Assembly: GCA_024663395.1 (NCBI GenBank)
Contig: JANFAH010000075.1
Location: 1-64,000 of the forward strand
Origin: Pisolithus tinctorius
Lineage: Eukaryota; Basidiomycota; Agaricomycetes; Boletales; Pisolithaceae
Direction of reading: 5' to 3'
DNA length: 64,000 nt
The translations under genes were made by a program, and so were the position numbers. Shown in pieces: positions 30,601-42,822 of this stretch; within the stretch, counting starts at the first letter, position 1; every line of letters begins with the position of its first letter. A model generated the notes under the pieces. That model was not told where the DNA came from and did not search any database. It saw nothing but the letters and a program-made list of their open reading frames with translations.

Positions 30601-32960
30601 TCTCCAAAATTCGTTGTGTGACTGTCCCAGTCAACCCGAAGGCAGCTCGACTACACAAGAACCCATGGTCATGAGAGGGGAGGCGAGACAACGACACATC
30701 GACAGACAACGGCCGCTCAGAATGCCACGAAATGCCAGGTGATGGCAGAGGGGAATGCAACGAGCACGGCGCAAAACGAACAGAGGAAATCCACACTCCT
30801 TGTCCTGAGATATCTGCAAAACCGTCTAAAGGTGTCCTCATCACCAAAAAAAAAAGAATATCACCACAAGTTCTGCAGCGACGACGACGGAAAGAGTACC
30901 ATTCAGAAGATCTAGAATAGGAGCACCAAGCTCCCGAAAAGTGAGAAGTCGGGCCCAGGAATGGGTGAGATGTCACATACATGATGTTGTTGACGGGAAA
31001 GGGGGGACCATCGATCGAAGACGAGTTCCCTAACCGGCACGGAGACAGGCATATCTCTGCAACGGTGGTAGCAAGTGCGATGTACAATCCACCATCGGAA
31101 AGCCTTCGATGAGTAGTGCACAATCCAAAGAACGCGAGAGGAACAACCGTGAAACGCATGAGACATGCGAGATAACGTCCTGGGGGAAGGAGTGAGGTGA
31201 CCCTCGAACGGCAATGGCTGGGGTGACTGACACGAAACTCTGGGATGCAGTAGAGGACTCCAGGGAAATCAGGGAGAAAGAGAAAACCCACCGATTGGAT
31301 CACCCAATCCTGAGTTATACGCCAAACCATCTTGAAACCCTGCAAACAGAAAAATGGGAGTATCTTGACAACGAGCGCACGGAATTGGATGAACAAGGGC
31401 TCCCCAAAAATGGGTCAGTGAGAGGGATTTGTGGCTCAGAAAGCGAGAGAAGGGGCGCGGAGATGTGTGAGGTACGACAAGAGGACCTCAAGGGTGGGCC
31501 TTGCCACAAAAATGCGAATATCTCTGTAACATATGCACCAATCAGAATGATCCAGGCATCACCAAGGAGTCGTCATCGAGCAGTACGATCCTGAAAAGAG
31601 GCGAGAGACGCGTCGGAGAAACGAGCGAGATACGGCCCCAAGATGATGGGGGTAACTCCGGGCAAGCGAACAAGCGGGTGACAACCTCAGGATAACGGCT
31701 AGGGTGATCAACACGAGCCTCAAGAAGGCGGTAGGGTACTCGCAGATAAACGCGGAGAAAAAGGAATCACCACGATTGGACCATCCGATCCTGAGCTACA
31801 CACGAAAATGTTTCACTGCCCTCCAAACACGAAAATGGTGATATCTCAACAACGGCTGCACGGAATTAGACGAAAGAGGTCTCCCCAGAGAGATCTCGGC
31901 GAGGGGAACGAGCATTCCGAAAAGCGATAGGAAAGGCGCAGAACTGCGTGATCTACGACTCCAGGATCTCGATGGTGTGCCTTTCGCGCAGAGCTGTCCC
32001 AGCTCAACCGCCCCCAATATATCACGTGACATGCCGGCGGTATTCCAAATTAGGAATGTCGGGGGAAGCGTTAGGTGTAGACGAGGCAGTAAAAAAAATA
32101 CCAGTGATGCACTCCATATGTGTGCCATAAATATAATAGATGTAAGTCGTGCTGCGTCTCTCGCTTTTTTGCAGGATGGCGATAGCTTCCTGTTGATCAT
32201 AGGATCTTCCTGACAGGCCAAGCAGTTCCAGAGTTATTTGCATATTTGTGGGAAGGCCCACCCTTGAGGTCTCGTCGTCGTATCTCGCGTGTTGCTATGC
32301 CGTTTCTCTCGCCTTTCGGGTCGTTTGTTTCCCTCACTCAGCCCTCGCTGGGGACGCCTCATTCATCCAATTCCGTGTGGTTGTTATAGAGATATGACCG
32401 TTTTCGTGTTAGGAGTGCTGTGCGATGCTTATGTGCATGCCTCGTGACTGAATGGTCAGCTTAGTGCGGTTCCCTTTTCTCTGCACTCTTATAGGTGTTT
32501 CCTACCATCTCCCAGTGTTTTGTGTTGATCCCCCCAGCCGTTGTTGTTCAGGCGACTCTCCTCTCCCCACCTTTGAGGACTTGAGATCATATCTCACGCG
32601 TTTCTCCGCCGCTCCTCTCGGTTTTTGGGCAGTTTGTTCCCTTCGCTTAACCCTTCCTTGGGATACCTTTTTCATCCGGTTCCGCGCAGTCATTGTCGAG
32701 ATATGCCTGTTTTTGTATTCAGAGGGTGGTGAGCCACTTTGGGTATAGCTCTGGATTGGGTGGTCGAAATGGCATGATTCCTTTTTCTGGTATACGTCTG
32801 CAGGTTCCCTACCATCTGCCATAGCTTGGTGTTGATCCCCCCAGCTGTTGTCACTCGAGGGTCTCCCCTCTCCCTCCCCTAGGTGATACCTCACCGGTGT
32901 GTATGCAATAGTTCGCCCATTTCGCCGTCCTACTTCTCGCTTTTTCAGATTATGGTACTA
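30600..32960. repeat. Degenerate dispersed repeat, several units in both orientations
   Basis: A shared pattern recurs: ACGGAATTGGATGAA or close variants, then a CCCC-containing stretch, GCGAGAGAAA, GAGATACGACGA-like text, CCTCAAGGGTGGGCC, then ATGCRAATAWCTCTG. Direct-orientation units lie near 31,250-31,520 and 31,740-31,990. Inverted units lie near 32,180-32,420 and 32,560-32,790, and a more diverged relative near 30,800-31,200. A 266-codon minus-strand frame at 30,596-31,396 runs through this repeat and has no protein features that I trust. Origin unknown; it resembles an old, rearranged transposable element or satellite. Confidence 0.6.
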
Positions 32961-32999
32961 ATCAACGAGACCTTTCGAACGGGGTATAGTTTATGTCCT

Positions 33000-35900
33000 T
33001 TATTTCTGTTGCTTTCCTTTCTGACTTACGACTACTGTGTTTTTGCCTCATTGCCTGTACGCATTTTTGCATGCTTAGTCAGCACCCAGTAATATATGTG
33101 CATACAACTTTTTATTATACAAAAATAATAGACAAGTTGCAGCTTAGCCAGAGATGACAGACATTTGGAGCAGGCATCTGTAGGCTCAGGGCCTAAGATA
33201 ACAAGGGTTGTATTGTACAAAACATGTGCATGTCAGACTTGGAAGACACCAAACAACACTGCAAAAAGATGTGGCTGGTATGTCATGTGACATCATGTGA
33301 CATATTGGGGGGTGGTTGAGCAAGGGAAGGTGCAGTGCAGGGTGCAGAATAACTCACAGCGAAGTGGGGTTGACTATGTAGGATTGTGGATAACATAACT
33401 GTTGCCCGATGGGTTGCTGTATGTATGGTCAGAGAAGGAGGTATGAGCCATCTTTGATAATGTGGAGGATGGGTGGCACACATGATGAAGTAGAGCTGCA
33501 GACTTGTCCCCTGGCCAAGTGTCCAAACAGTGTCAATGAAACCCATGTGATAGAACATTGAATTTTTGGTAATTATTTTATAACATGCTCCAGCATATAC
33601 TCTCACCAGATAAACTCATAACTGATGGCAATATCAATATACAGCACACCTTCTCATAATGCATTTGCTACTGATGCATAAATCTCATTTTGCATGACCT
33701 TTTGGGTGATTCCACAGTGGAATGCAGGGTAATGTCACATTTTTGCATAAATACTAATGCATAGGATCTGGATTGATATTATGCAGTATGAGGTGCTCTG
33801 TTGGCAGAGGGGAAGTCCACTGAATGGGGCTGAGCCACTGAACTTATAATTAAAATTCCTGCATCTCATCCATCACCACAACTTACAACCACTGAGGAAG
33901 AACTTAAGGACTCCATGAAAACACTACAGGAGCACAAGCACATCTTCAGTGTACCACTGACCATTGACAAGATTCTTACACCACAGGAAGAAACTGAAAT
34001 TGGTGAGCACATGTATCAATTCAAAAATGATGCAGCCAACACTACAACAGTCTGGTACCAGATGGCTGTTGAATGTGGTAAAATTATCAGTCAATTTGGA
34101 TGACAAAGATGTCCAGCCCACATTAGCCTCAATATCACCTGCAGAGATTGTGCTGTTGTGTGAAAAAATTGAAGCAGCTTGCATCAGTTAGAGTCATGCA
34201 AACACCTCTTTGGAGTTGATAAGACATGTTCATAAGTTCCATGGTGAGATGTATTGGGAGGAAATGCAGAATGTGAAGCAGACTACATTGGACTACTATT
34301 GGAGGCCATAGGTAGACTGTAGATGTCACACATGTCACACTGTTACACATTTGGTGCTGAATGAATCTCATCTTGCATCTCAGAAAGGCTGGTGCAACAC
34401 ATATGCATTATGAAAAAGTCTACTGTACAAGTGACAGTGACACATCCCACTGTCCATGATGTATGCACATTCAGCTATGTATGTATGTTCCATGACATAA
34501 CAAATGCAAAAACCCCAATGCATCCATTCTCCCCCCCCCAACCCACATAATTGGAGTTAATGGTCCAGTATGATCATTGAAGACAAAGAGTTTACTGACC
34601 TGGCCTGATGGCATCCAGGAATATATAGCCTGTGACTTTTTTGTGGATGGCCCCATCCTTGTCCAGCTTGAAGATCAAGTTACAGAAATTCATTGCTCAT
34701 GCCCTTCACTGCACCAAACTCCATCCATCAGTCCACCCACTGGTGCCAAGAGGTATGGTGATCCAGATATGGCATGCTGGGAACCACACCCTCACTCATA
34801 CAGGACATCCTGTGGTCCTCAATCATGGGGAACATGAACTCTAAAGTCACTGGTATGTTGATGACCCTCCTGCAGGAAAAAAAAAAGTTTGGCATTTATT
34901 GAAAGCCTCATGGTTGGAATTGACCTTGGTACAACAAGTTCATCATTTCCATCATAGAGGGCAAGCAGGCATGTGTGACTGAGAACTCCAAAGGTGCCTG
35001 GACAACCCCATCAGTAGTGGCCTTCACAAAACATGGGGAGCATCTCATTGGCCTGCCTGCCAAGTGTCAAGCAGTGGTTAATCCATCAACACTGTCTTCA
35101 CATTTAAGGGCTTGATTGGCTGCAAGTTCAAGGGTGTGGATGTCCAGGAGGACTTGAAGCACTGGTTAGTACATGCAACAACTGTCAAACAGGACAGCAT
35201 CTTATATTGTCTACAGAACATTCAAAATTGCTGAGAAGTCAGATGCTTGACCAGCTGTTGAGGTTGACATTGGTAGCAAGAGCCAACAATTCATATGTCA
35301 TGGCAAATGTTTTGATCAGTAAGACAACTCATGTTCTCTCCAGAGTGCTGAGGAACTGTCATCCATGGTACTTACAAAGATGCATGAGACTGCTGAGCAG
35401 TTCCTTGACAAGAAAGTCAAGTAAGTTTCATGCATATCATTTAGGAGTTCCCCAGTGTTGACAGCTATGATTAGCCATGCAGTCATCCATTACACAAACA
35501 ATTAATAAAACAGGTGTACTATAATCAGAAAGAAACCAAGAAAAAAGCTCCTGAAAGGCTGGTTTCAGACAAATCATGATTGACACATGCCAATGTGACC
35601 TTGCATTGTCACATACCACTCATGATTTGTACCACATCAACATTGATCCCTGGAACACATGGTTGATTACATATCAGAAGGAACCAAGGTGAGTGACTTT
35701 CATACTGTAGTTGCCTACCACTGATGGTGTTGTCTAATTGTGCTTTATTATGTCCTCAGAATGGCTCAATAGCTAGTGATGTGCAACCACTGACATCCAA
35801 TCCACTGATGGGGCATGTGGATTCCCTGAGGCTACTAGTATGTACATATTCCTTTTTGTTGCACTATTCAAAGTTTCCATATTCATCTAAGAGCACCCAA

Positions 35901-37026
35901 CTGACAGCTGTTGACCTCCATTGAGTAACATACAAGGGGGCAGCACACAAGCTGAACCCAATGCCTTCACTCCACTTCTGCCTCTCTGCTTTGTCAAACT
36001 TCCTCTGCACTTTGGTTCTAGCCCTCTGGGAGTGTCAGAGTTTGTCAGAGTGAGTGGTCCTGACTGTTAGGTTTTGACCTCAAGGCACTTAAATTGGTAC
36101 AAAGCTGTATTTAAAGAAGAGCTGTAGGGGAGGCATGTGCACTTGGTATAGGGAGGCTCAGACCATGGATGGGACAACCACTGGCAGGAGCAGCAGGATG
36201 AGGATGAGGGGGAGCCACAATTGTAATTACAAACACTGCAAAATTAGTTCCATTGCCACCCACAGGCCACTATATCCATGCACCCCCATTTCAAAATTGG
36301 CCACTTGTTATCATCTAAGTATCTGGCAACTCAGATGGTAGTATGATCAGCTTGGCTCAAAGTGGCAATGCACTTGAAAGCAATGGCAGTCACAAGATCT
36401 ACAACTATACAGTAGTCCACTACTTAATACTACATTCTGTGTGCATTGAATGACCTGTGTTCAAAGACTCCCTTGTGCCTCTCAAATTATACTGTATCAA
36501 TTGCTCTTGGCATGTGTAATAATATACTCAATATTTCATCTAGAAATAATTTTTGATGTTTTGACCTATGATTTTAATGTGGAAAGACTTTATTTCTGAT
36601 TTGATTTTTTGTTGAAAAATATTTCACTGTATATTACATGTTTGAGCATAAAAAAAGCAGAATGTTTTTCATATGAGCTTCAGCACACAATTCATCATTG
36701 CAATACAGTACTTAGACTAAATAAATACTGCCTACTTTGTAAACTTTCTGCTCACAAAAAAGCCAATTGTTAATTCTAAAAAAAAGTGACATATATTGGA
36801 AAATTATTTACAATGTATCACACATATTGTGTTCAAAATCATTCTGCTGAACATCCATAATTTTTTTATATGCAAAGCTTTAAAATTTTCTAGTGGCATT
36901 TTGTAAAGCATGATAGACAATACAAATCCAAAATATTTTTACAATATTTCTCACAAAAACATCCCAAATTAAAGAGTCTCATTTTTCAATCTTTTTTTAA
37001 AATGTTTTCAGCAAAGAAACTGAGAA
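33000..37026. other. CpG-depleted, AT-leaning block of decayed sequence
   Basis: Across about 4 kb the dinucleotide CG is nearly absent, while CA and TG are abundant, in sharp contrast to both flanks. No intact gene is present. Fragments of protein-like sequence remain, notably the Hsp70 relic at 34.9-35.4 kb and short frames near 33.9-34.2 kb and 34.6-34.8 kb (LLTWPDGIQEYIACDFFVDG, unidentified). The right edge coincides with the start of gypsy pol sequence at 37,027. This fits long-term methylation-linked or RIP-like C-to-T mutation. Confidence 0.75.
34905..35425 (+). pseudogene. Relic of a mitochondrial-type Hsp70 (DnaK family)
   Basis: Family segments appear in order but in several frames: GIDLGTT, then [17 protein letters not shown] with [20 protein letters not shown] and KCQAVVN, then a degraded LIG..FK..DVQEDLKHW-like part (35,110-35,165), TFKIAEKSD, AVEVDIGS (about 35,215-35,275), and EELSSMVLTKMHETAEQF followed by LDKKVK (35,345-35,420). 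The wording [20 protein letters not shown] is closest to the mitochondrial Ssc1-type branch, from memory. Stops and frameshifts show it is dead. It lies in the CpG-depleted block, consistent with C-to-T decay. Confidence 0.85.
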
Positions 37027-38730
37027 ATGTTTCCAGTGAGAGGTATCCATGACGTGTTCCACTCGTCATTACTAAGGGTGCACATACTGAATGATGACCA
37101 GAAGTTCCCCGGACAGAAGGAGGATCAGATCCCTGAGCTCAGAGGAACGAGCCGAGAATGGGCTGTTGATCAAATAATAGATCATAAGGGCAGTCATTCG
37201 GAGGTGAAGTTCGAGATACGATGGACTGCAGGGGACCGAACCTGGTTACCATACGATGAGGTCGCTCACCTGAAGGCATTAGCCAATTATTTCGAGGCAC
37301 TGGGGACAGACAGGATACAAGAGTTGCACGATAAGGGTGACAGGGGATCATCTGAGGACGACCCCCAGGTGTTCCTCGGACACTTGGCACCTCATCTAGG
37401 AGGAAGCTATAAAAAACGCCCACACACAGATAAAAATCCACCTACTCACCAGATCCCCAGGCCAGTCAGAAAACCCTCCAATCAAAACTGCTATACACCC
37501 CACCAACAACGCACACCCCCACCTCATATTGCCAGTCCTCACCACACATTCCAACCTCGCCATCCATGTTCACCTCCTCGCTATTGTCATCACCAGCCAC
37601 ATGGTCATCCTCGCTACCCTCCATCTACGAAAGAGAGACCAGGAACCCATGAATGATCTAGACCACCCAATATCAGCTCGTGGGACAAACAATGAACATT
37701 TGGTGAGTGCACCTATCGTAGACCTCCTTGCATGTCACTACCAAATCCTGCTATTCGTAAAACCCCTGCGCACTTGGCCAAAGCCACTGCTGACATATAT
37801 TGTCCGTCGCACCCCTACGACAGTCCTAATCCAGCCCGCTGCTCGAAATGGAAATTGAAAGGTCACTCACCCCCATCACCTCTCACAGCCCAACCTACAT
37901 ACCCACGAGACAATCCTGACATCTCAGAGACCCTTCAACGCACACTAGCAGACATTATTTGCGAATTGACTGGCCTATCCCTAGACACCCACTCACCTGA
38001 GATGACTACCCCTGCCTGCTTCTTGTCCATGGAATGAATCAGCCCAGACTTCTTCGTTGTCTGGATCCCTGCTGGACCTGGTGAGACTGAGCAGCGCATG
38101 TTGGTTCACTGCGAACAGATGAGGGCCTACTTCACCTATGATAAAGCATTGCAAGGGAACAGTGGTGACCCACTTGACATACCTGTGGGGTATCGTCAGT
38201 TCCAAATGGCATATAACCAATCCACCACCGCAAAGTCACACTTTGCTTACCATGAACCTGGTCCCAACTCCCATACTATAATCACAGGCCCAGCACCTAC
38301 TAAGGAAGAGGTGCTTGGGACGAATGCAGACCTACGAAGCAAAGACGAGATTGAGGGTGGACAAGTACTTAATGGTGCAGAGGCAGAGACCCTGCATAGT
38401 TTGTTGTGGGAAGCTGCCGAAAAGGTTAGGCATCAGTGCGAGCACACCATGCGAGGCTTCCTAGAGCGGCGAGAGAAAAGAGGTGAGGGACAGTTCAATA
38501 GAGGACTGTATGGGGGACGATCAGGTGCCTCCCCTTTTGGTGATTGATGTCAGGGCAATGCAAAACCAACAAAGTCATCAGGATCTTCTTCTCGGTCAAC
38601 AAGGCCATTGAACATTCGAGAGCTCACAATCGTCAGGCCACACCCACTGAGCATGTATTGTCTGCTGCCATGAACACCGATCCCTTCTTCCAAAATTTCG
38701 CTGACTTACCAGTCGCAGGGTCCCAGACCC
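37027..38730 (+). mobile_element. 3' part of a Ty3/gypsy polyprotein with chromodomain (first segment)
   Basis: From 37,027 the frame reads FPVRGIHDVFHSSLLRVHI, the usual linker before the chromodomain, then the chromodomain-like block WAVDQIIDHKGSHSEVKFEI / RWTAGDRTWLPYDEVAHLKA. A long proline-rich tail follows in changing frames, then a block at 38,098-38,547 (EQRMLVHCEQMRAYFTYDKA, GYRQFQMAYNQSTTAKSHFA). Chromodomain gypsy elements use this region to target integration to marked chromatin. The upstream gag, protease, reverse transcriptase and integrase are absent: the CpG-poor block abuts directly. Several frame changes show decay. The sequence resumes at 42,823 after the foldback insertion. 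Confidence 0.8.
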
Positions 38731-38829
38731 TTCAGTCACCTGTAGGCCTGAAAGTGGGTCATCCGACATGTACATTTTGTCCTAAAAGTGGGACTAACCG
38801 ATGTCGGCCGATGGTGCCCAAAGGTGGGT

Positions 38830-40030
38830 AGGCCAGTGTGTGGAAGTGGGGTTGGCCAACCTGTTTGGAGGATGGTCCCACTGCCTAGAAGTGGGTTTGG
38901 CTGACCTGTTTGGAGGGTGGTCCCAGTCCCTGGAAGTGGGGTCAGCCGACCTGTTTGGAGGGTGCACCCACCTCCTGGAAGTGGGGTCGGCTGACCTGGC
39001 TGGAGGGCAGACCCAGTGCCTGAAAGTGGGGTTGGCCGACCTGGCTGGAGGTTGGACCCAGTGCCTGGAAGTGGGGTTGGCTGACCTGTCTGGAGGTTGG
39101 ACCCAGTGCCTGGAAGTGGGGTTGGCTGACCTGGCTGGAGGGCAGACCCAGTGCCTGAAAGTGGGGTCGGCCAACCTGTTTGGAGGATGGTCCCACTGCC
39201 TAGACGTGGGTTCGGCCAACCTGGCTGGAGGTTGGACCCACTGCCTGGAAGTGGGGTCGGCCGACCTGGCTGGAGGTTGGACCCACTGCCTGGAAGTGGG
39301 GTCGGCTGACCTGGCTGGAGGGCAGACCCAGTGCCTGAAAGTGGGGTTGGCTGACCTGGCTGGAGGTTGGACCCAGTGCCTGGAAGTGGGGTTGGCTGAC
39401 CTGTCTGGAGGTTGGACCCAGTGCCTGGAAGTGGGGTTGGCTGACCTGGCTGGAGGGCAGACCCAGTGCCTGAAAGTGGGGTCGGCCAACCTGTTTGGAG
39501 GATGGTCCCACTGCCTAGACGTGGGTTCGGCCAACCTGGCTGGAGGTTGGACCCACTGCCTGGAAGTGGGGTCAGCTGACCTGGCTGGAGGTTGGACCCA
39601 CTGCCTGGAAGTGGGGTCAGCTGACCTGGCTGGAGGGTGGACCCAGTGCCTGAAAGTGGGGTCGGCTGACCTGGCTGGAGGTTGGACCCACTGCCTGGAA
39701 GTGGGGTCAGCTGACCTGGCTGGAGGGTGGACCCAGTGCCTGAAAGTGGGGTCGGCCAACCTGGCTGGAGGTTGGACCCAGTGCCTGGAAGTGGGGTTGG
39801 CCAACCTGGCTGGAGGGCAGGCCCAGTGCCTGGAAGTGGGGTCAGCCAACCTGTTTGGAGGGTGGACCCAGTGCCTGAAAGTGGGGTCAGCTGACCTGGC
39901 TGGAGGGCAGACCCACCTCCTGGAAGTGGGGTAGGCTGACCTGTTTGGAGGGTAGACCCACTGCCTGGAAGTGGGGTCAGCCAACCTGTTTGGAGGATGC
40001 ACCCACCTCCTGCAAGTGGAGTTGGCTGAC
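38830..40030. repeat. 45-bp minisatellite (about 26 units)
   Basis: Units look like TGGAAGTGGGGTYGGCYRAC followed by CTGGCTGGAGGNNGGACCCA and GTGCC, 45 bp in all. Because 45 is a multiple of three, long frames stay open on both strands: 377 codons on plus (15-residue unit with LEVGLADLSGGWTQ) and 417 on minus. A higher-order block of seven units (about 315 bp) is repeated, 38,990-39,300 against 39,305-39,615. No start context or amino-acid logic suggests translation. Confidence 0.92.
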
Positions 40031-41031
40031 CTCACTGGGAGATGCACATACCCATACCAATAAGAGGTTCAATTTTGGTACCTTCAGCTTTCTGTGAAAA
40101 CTTGTATGAGGGCATTGCAAGATAGCATGGCAATGTACAGAGTAAGCCCCCTCCACATTACTTGCTTTTTGGCCTTTCAGCAGGTCTCCCTTCACCACTA
40201 GGCACCTTTTGGTTGTGACTGCCAGTAGCCAGTACCACATCAGCATTCATCACTAAGTGTTGTGGAACCCCCCCCCCTTTGTCCCTAGGAGCAACCAATC
40301 TTGACAGTCTCTTTCCATGTCTCCATGCTTCATGTTTGATCCTAATCTAACATTCTGCACTTAGTTGTCTATCTGCTTGTTTTCTTTTAAAGTCTCTTAT
40401 CAGGTTAGAACTGATCCTCTCACCCAAGGGAGGTATAAAGCTCTAGGGATCTGCTGATGTTCACTGACAAGTACCAATGCAGTACCAAGGGTGGGACATT
40501 ACAGCTGAGATGTTATGAAGTTGATCAAATGGTACTGAACACAAAGTGGACCTGCTCTGTAGTTGACATGTTATGTAGCAGTGTTCTTGTACAAGTCCTG
40601 ACAGAAGGCTGATAAAGAAGACCTATAGAGGTATTACAGTTTTTATTCAAACTGAGGTATCTACCACATGAGTTACCAACATATGTATGTACTACCAACA
40701 AGCAATGCAGGCTACAACGTAGGTATGCACACCCAACACAAAGATCCCAAGTGCCAGTAATCCAAAGACTGACAGGTATGGTCCAGTATGGTAAAGGTTA
40801 GACCCAATGGATTGGACATGAGCTTAGACCAATGGATTGATTACCTTGGTCTTGGGTCCCAAGTCTTTAGCCTATGCCATACCCATTTGCCTACTACTTA
40901 CACACAACCTCACCCCCACCCCATGTGGTATGGATCCCTTAGATTTCACTCTTATCTGACCCTCAAGTTTACCCTTTGACTCAATCACCAGGGTGGTGGG
41001 ATTTCTACTTTGCCCAGTGCATGTCCTTTGC

Positions 41032-41051
41032 TAGGGTTAGGGTTAGGGTTA
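41032..41051 (+). repeat. Interstitial telomere-like repeat, about three TTAGGG units
   Basis: A short run of TAGGGT hexamers lies in the middle of the foldback element. TTAGGG is the usual fungal telomere repeat. Three units are too few to mark a chromosome end, and genes continue on both sides. Confidence 0.7.
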
Positions 41052-41287
41052 CACAACTTCAAAAAATCAAGCAGCATGGGAGCAATTCATGTTACACAGC
41101 CAAGAAAATACAGGATTGAGCAAATACACAGCCAAGAAAAATACAGGACTAAGTTACAGAGCAAATGTTCCAAGTGGAACTGAGACCTCAGGCATCCTGG
41201 AGGGGCCCCTCCCCAGAAAGACACTGAGATCTCTAGAGAAAATAAGGTATTTAAAAGACTAGTACAAAGATAATACAGATGTCAGTC

Positions 41288-41505
41288 AGAAGCTGGCCTG
41301 CACTGGCAGGCACAGACTATAAATCCCCCAGAACCCACAAAGCTGGCCTGCATTAGCAGGCACAGACCAAGCCCCCAGGTCCCACAATGAAAAAGTCCTA
41401 AGCTGGCCTGCACTAGCAGGTACAGACTATGTAACCCCCCAGAACCCCAGCTGGTCTGCAAAAGCAGGCACAGACTAAACCCCCAGAACCCACAGGAAGA
41501 TAGCA
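41288..41505. repeat. Minisatellite of 50-60 bp, four imperfect units
   Basis: Units share AGCTGGCCTGCAYTRGCAGG then CACAGACTA and CCCCCAGAACCCACA, with variable spacers. They lie inside the foldback element. No coding signal. Confidence 0.8.
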
Positions 41506-41859
41506 TCAGTAACCTACACACCCATAGTGTGCTGGCCAGGCACACAGTGGGCTGCAGGACAACAACAGGATACTACAAGACATACCTTAAACCCATGCAG
41601 CTGCAGTCTACATAGGTGAAGTCCAGCATCAAGGGAGTGGTAAGAGGAACATGGGAGAGAGAAAGATGAAGAGCAGTGTGTTGAAGTGCATCTTTTATAA
41701 AATTTTCTGTTTGCTGCTGTATGGTCATCAGCCACTGGTTGCAGCATGTGCAGTGAAGCATGTCACATGACATCACATGACATGCTGATGGCACACTGCA
41801 CAGCACAACATTACTTTTATGTAATCACAAAAGCAGACCAGTAGTTAATTGGTAATGAA

Positions 41860-42645
41860 AACACAGCTACAATGATGTCATGTCAAATTTGTAATGAAAC
41901 CCTGCCACAACTAATTACATAAGCATACTGATAATAATACCATCAGGGGCCATTTGTTGGGCTGAATACAGCTGTGTACATAATAAACACAGTCACATCA
42001 ATGAGAAATTCAAACTCCGCTTTGATGGTGGGATAGTGATGGTAAGGGGTACACAGCCACAATGATGTCATGACAAAATTAGATTGAAACTCTGCCCCAA
42101 GTGATTACATAAGCATACTGATATTAATACCATCAGGGGCCATTTGTTGGGCTGAATACAGCTGTGTACATAATAAACACAGCCACATCAATGAGAAATT
42201 CAAACTCCACTTTGAGGGTGGGATAGTGATGGTAAGGGGTACACAGCCACAATGATGTCATGACAGAATCAGATTGAAACTCCGCTACACCTAATTAGGT
42301 AAGCATATTGATATCAATACCATCAGGGGCTGTTTGTTGGGCTGAATACAGCTGTGTACATAATAAACACAGCCACATCAATCAGAAATTCGAACTCCGC
42401 TTCAAGGGTGGTATAGTGATGGTAAGGGGTACACAGCCACAATGATGTCATGACAGAATCAGATTGAAACTCCGCTACATCTAATTAGGTAAGCATATTG
42501 ATATTAATACCATCAGGGGCCATTTGTTGGGCTGAATACAGCTGTGTACATAATAAACAGTCACATCAATGAGAAATTCACACTCCGCTTTGATGGTGGG
42601 AAAGTGATGGCATGGGGTACACAGCCACAATGATGTCATGACAAA
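41860..42645. repeat. About 189-bp tandem repeat, four units
   Basis: Each unit contains ACACAGCCACAATGATGTCA, then ACCATCAGGGGCCATTTGTT, GAATACAGCTGTGTACATAA and GGGTGGGATAGTGATGGTAA. Units start near 41,862, 42,052, 42,241 and 42,431. The repeat sits next to the right end of the foldback element. Confidence 0.9.
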
Positions 42646-42822
42646 ATCATGTCAGACCCCACTTTCAGGCAGTGGGTCTGCCCTCCAGCCAGGTCAGCCG
42701 ACCCCACCTTCACAGTCCGGCCTACCCACCCCTAGGGACCACCAGCTGATGTCAGTTAGTCCCAGTTTCAGGACAAAATGTACACATCGGATGACCCACT
42801 TTTAGGCTTACAAGTGACTGAA

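Larger units (their letters stand above)
38731..42822. mobile_element. 4.1 kb foldback element nested in the gypsy tail
   Basis: The ends are inverted copies: TTCAGTCACCTGTAGGCCT at 38,731, and its complement, with GTGACTGAA, ending at 42,822. The inverted similarity runs for more than 150 bp on each side (GTACATTTTGTCCT, GGTGGGTAGGCC) and reaches one 45-bp unit of the internal minisatellite at the right end. The interior is almost entirely tandem repeats and CpG-poor DNA with no transposase gene, so it is non-autonomous. It interrupts coding sequence of the gypsy tail, which continues at 42,823. I could not identify a target-site duplication. Confidence 0.75.

Noticed and set aside
30596..31396. 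A 266-codon minus-strand frame
   Set aside because: It runs through a degenerate repeat, has no domain and no consistent codon pattern, and related repeat units do not preserve it.
41032..41051. A chromosome end
   Set aside because: Only about three TTAGGG units, inside a repeat and with sequence continuing on both sides.
38731..42822. Target-site duplication for the foldback element
   Set aside because: Flanks ending CCCAGACCC and starting TCATGTGGG share no adjacent repeat of 3-9 bp.
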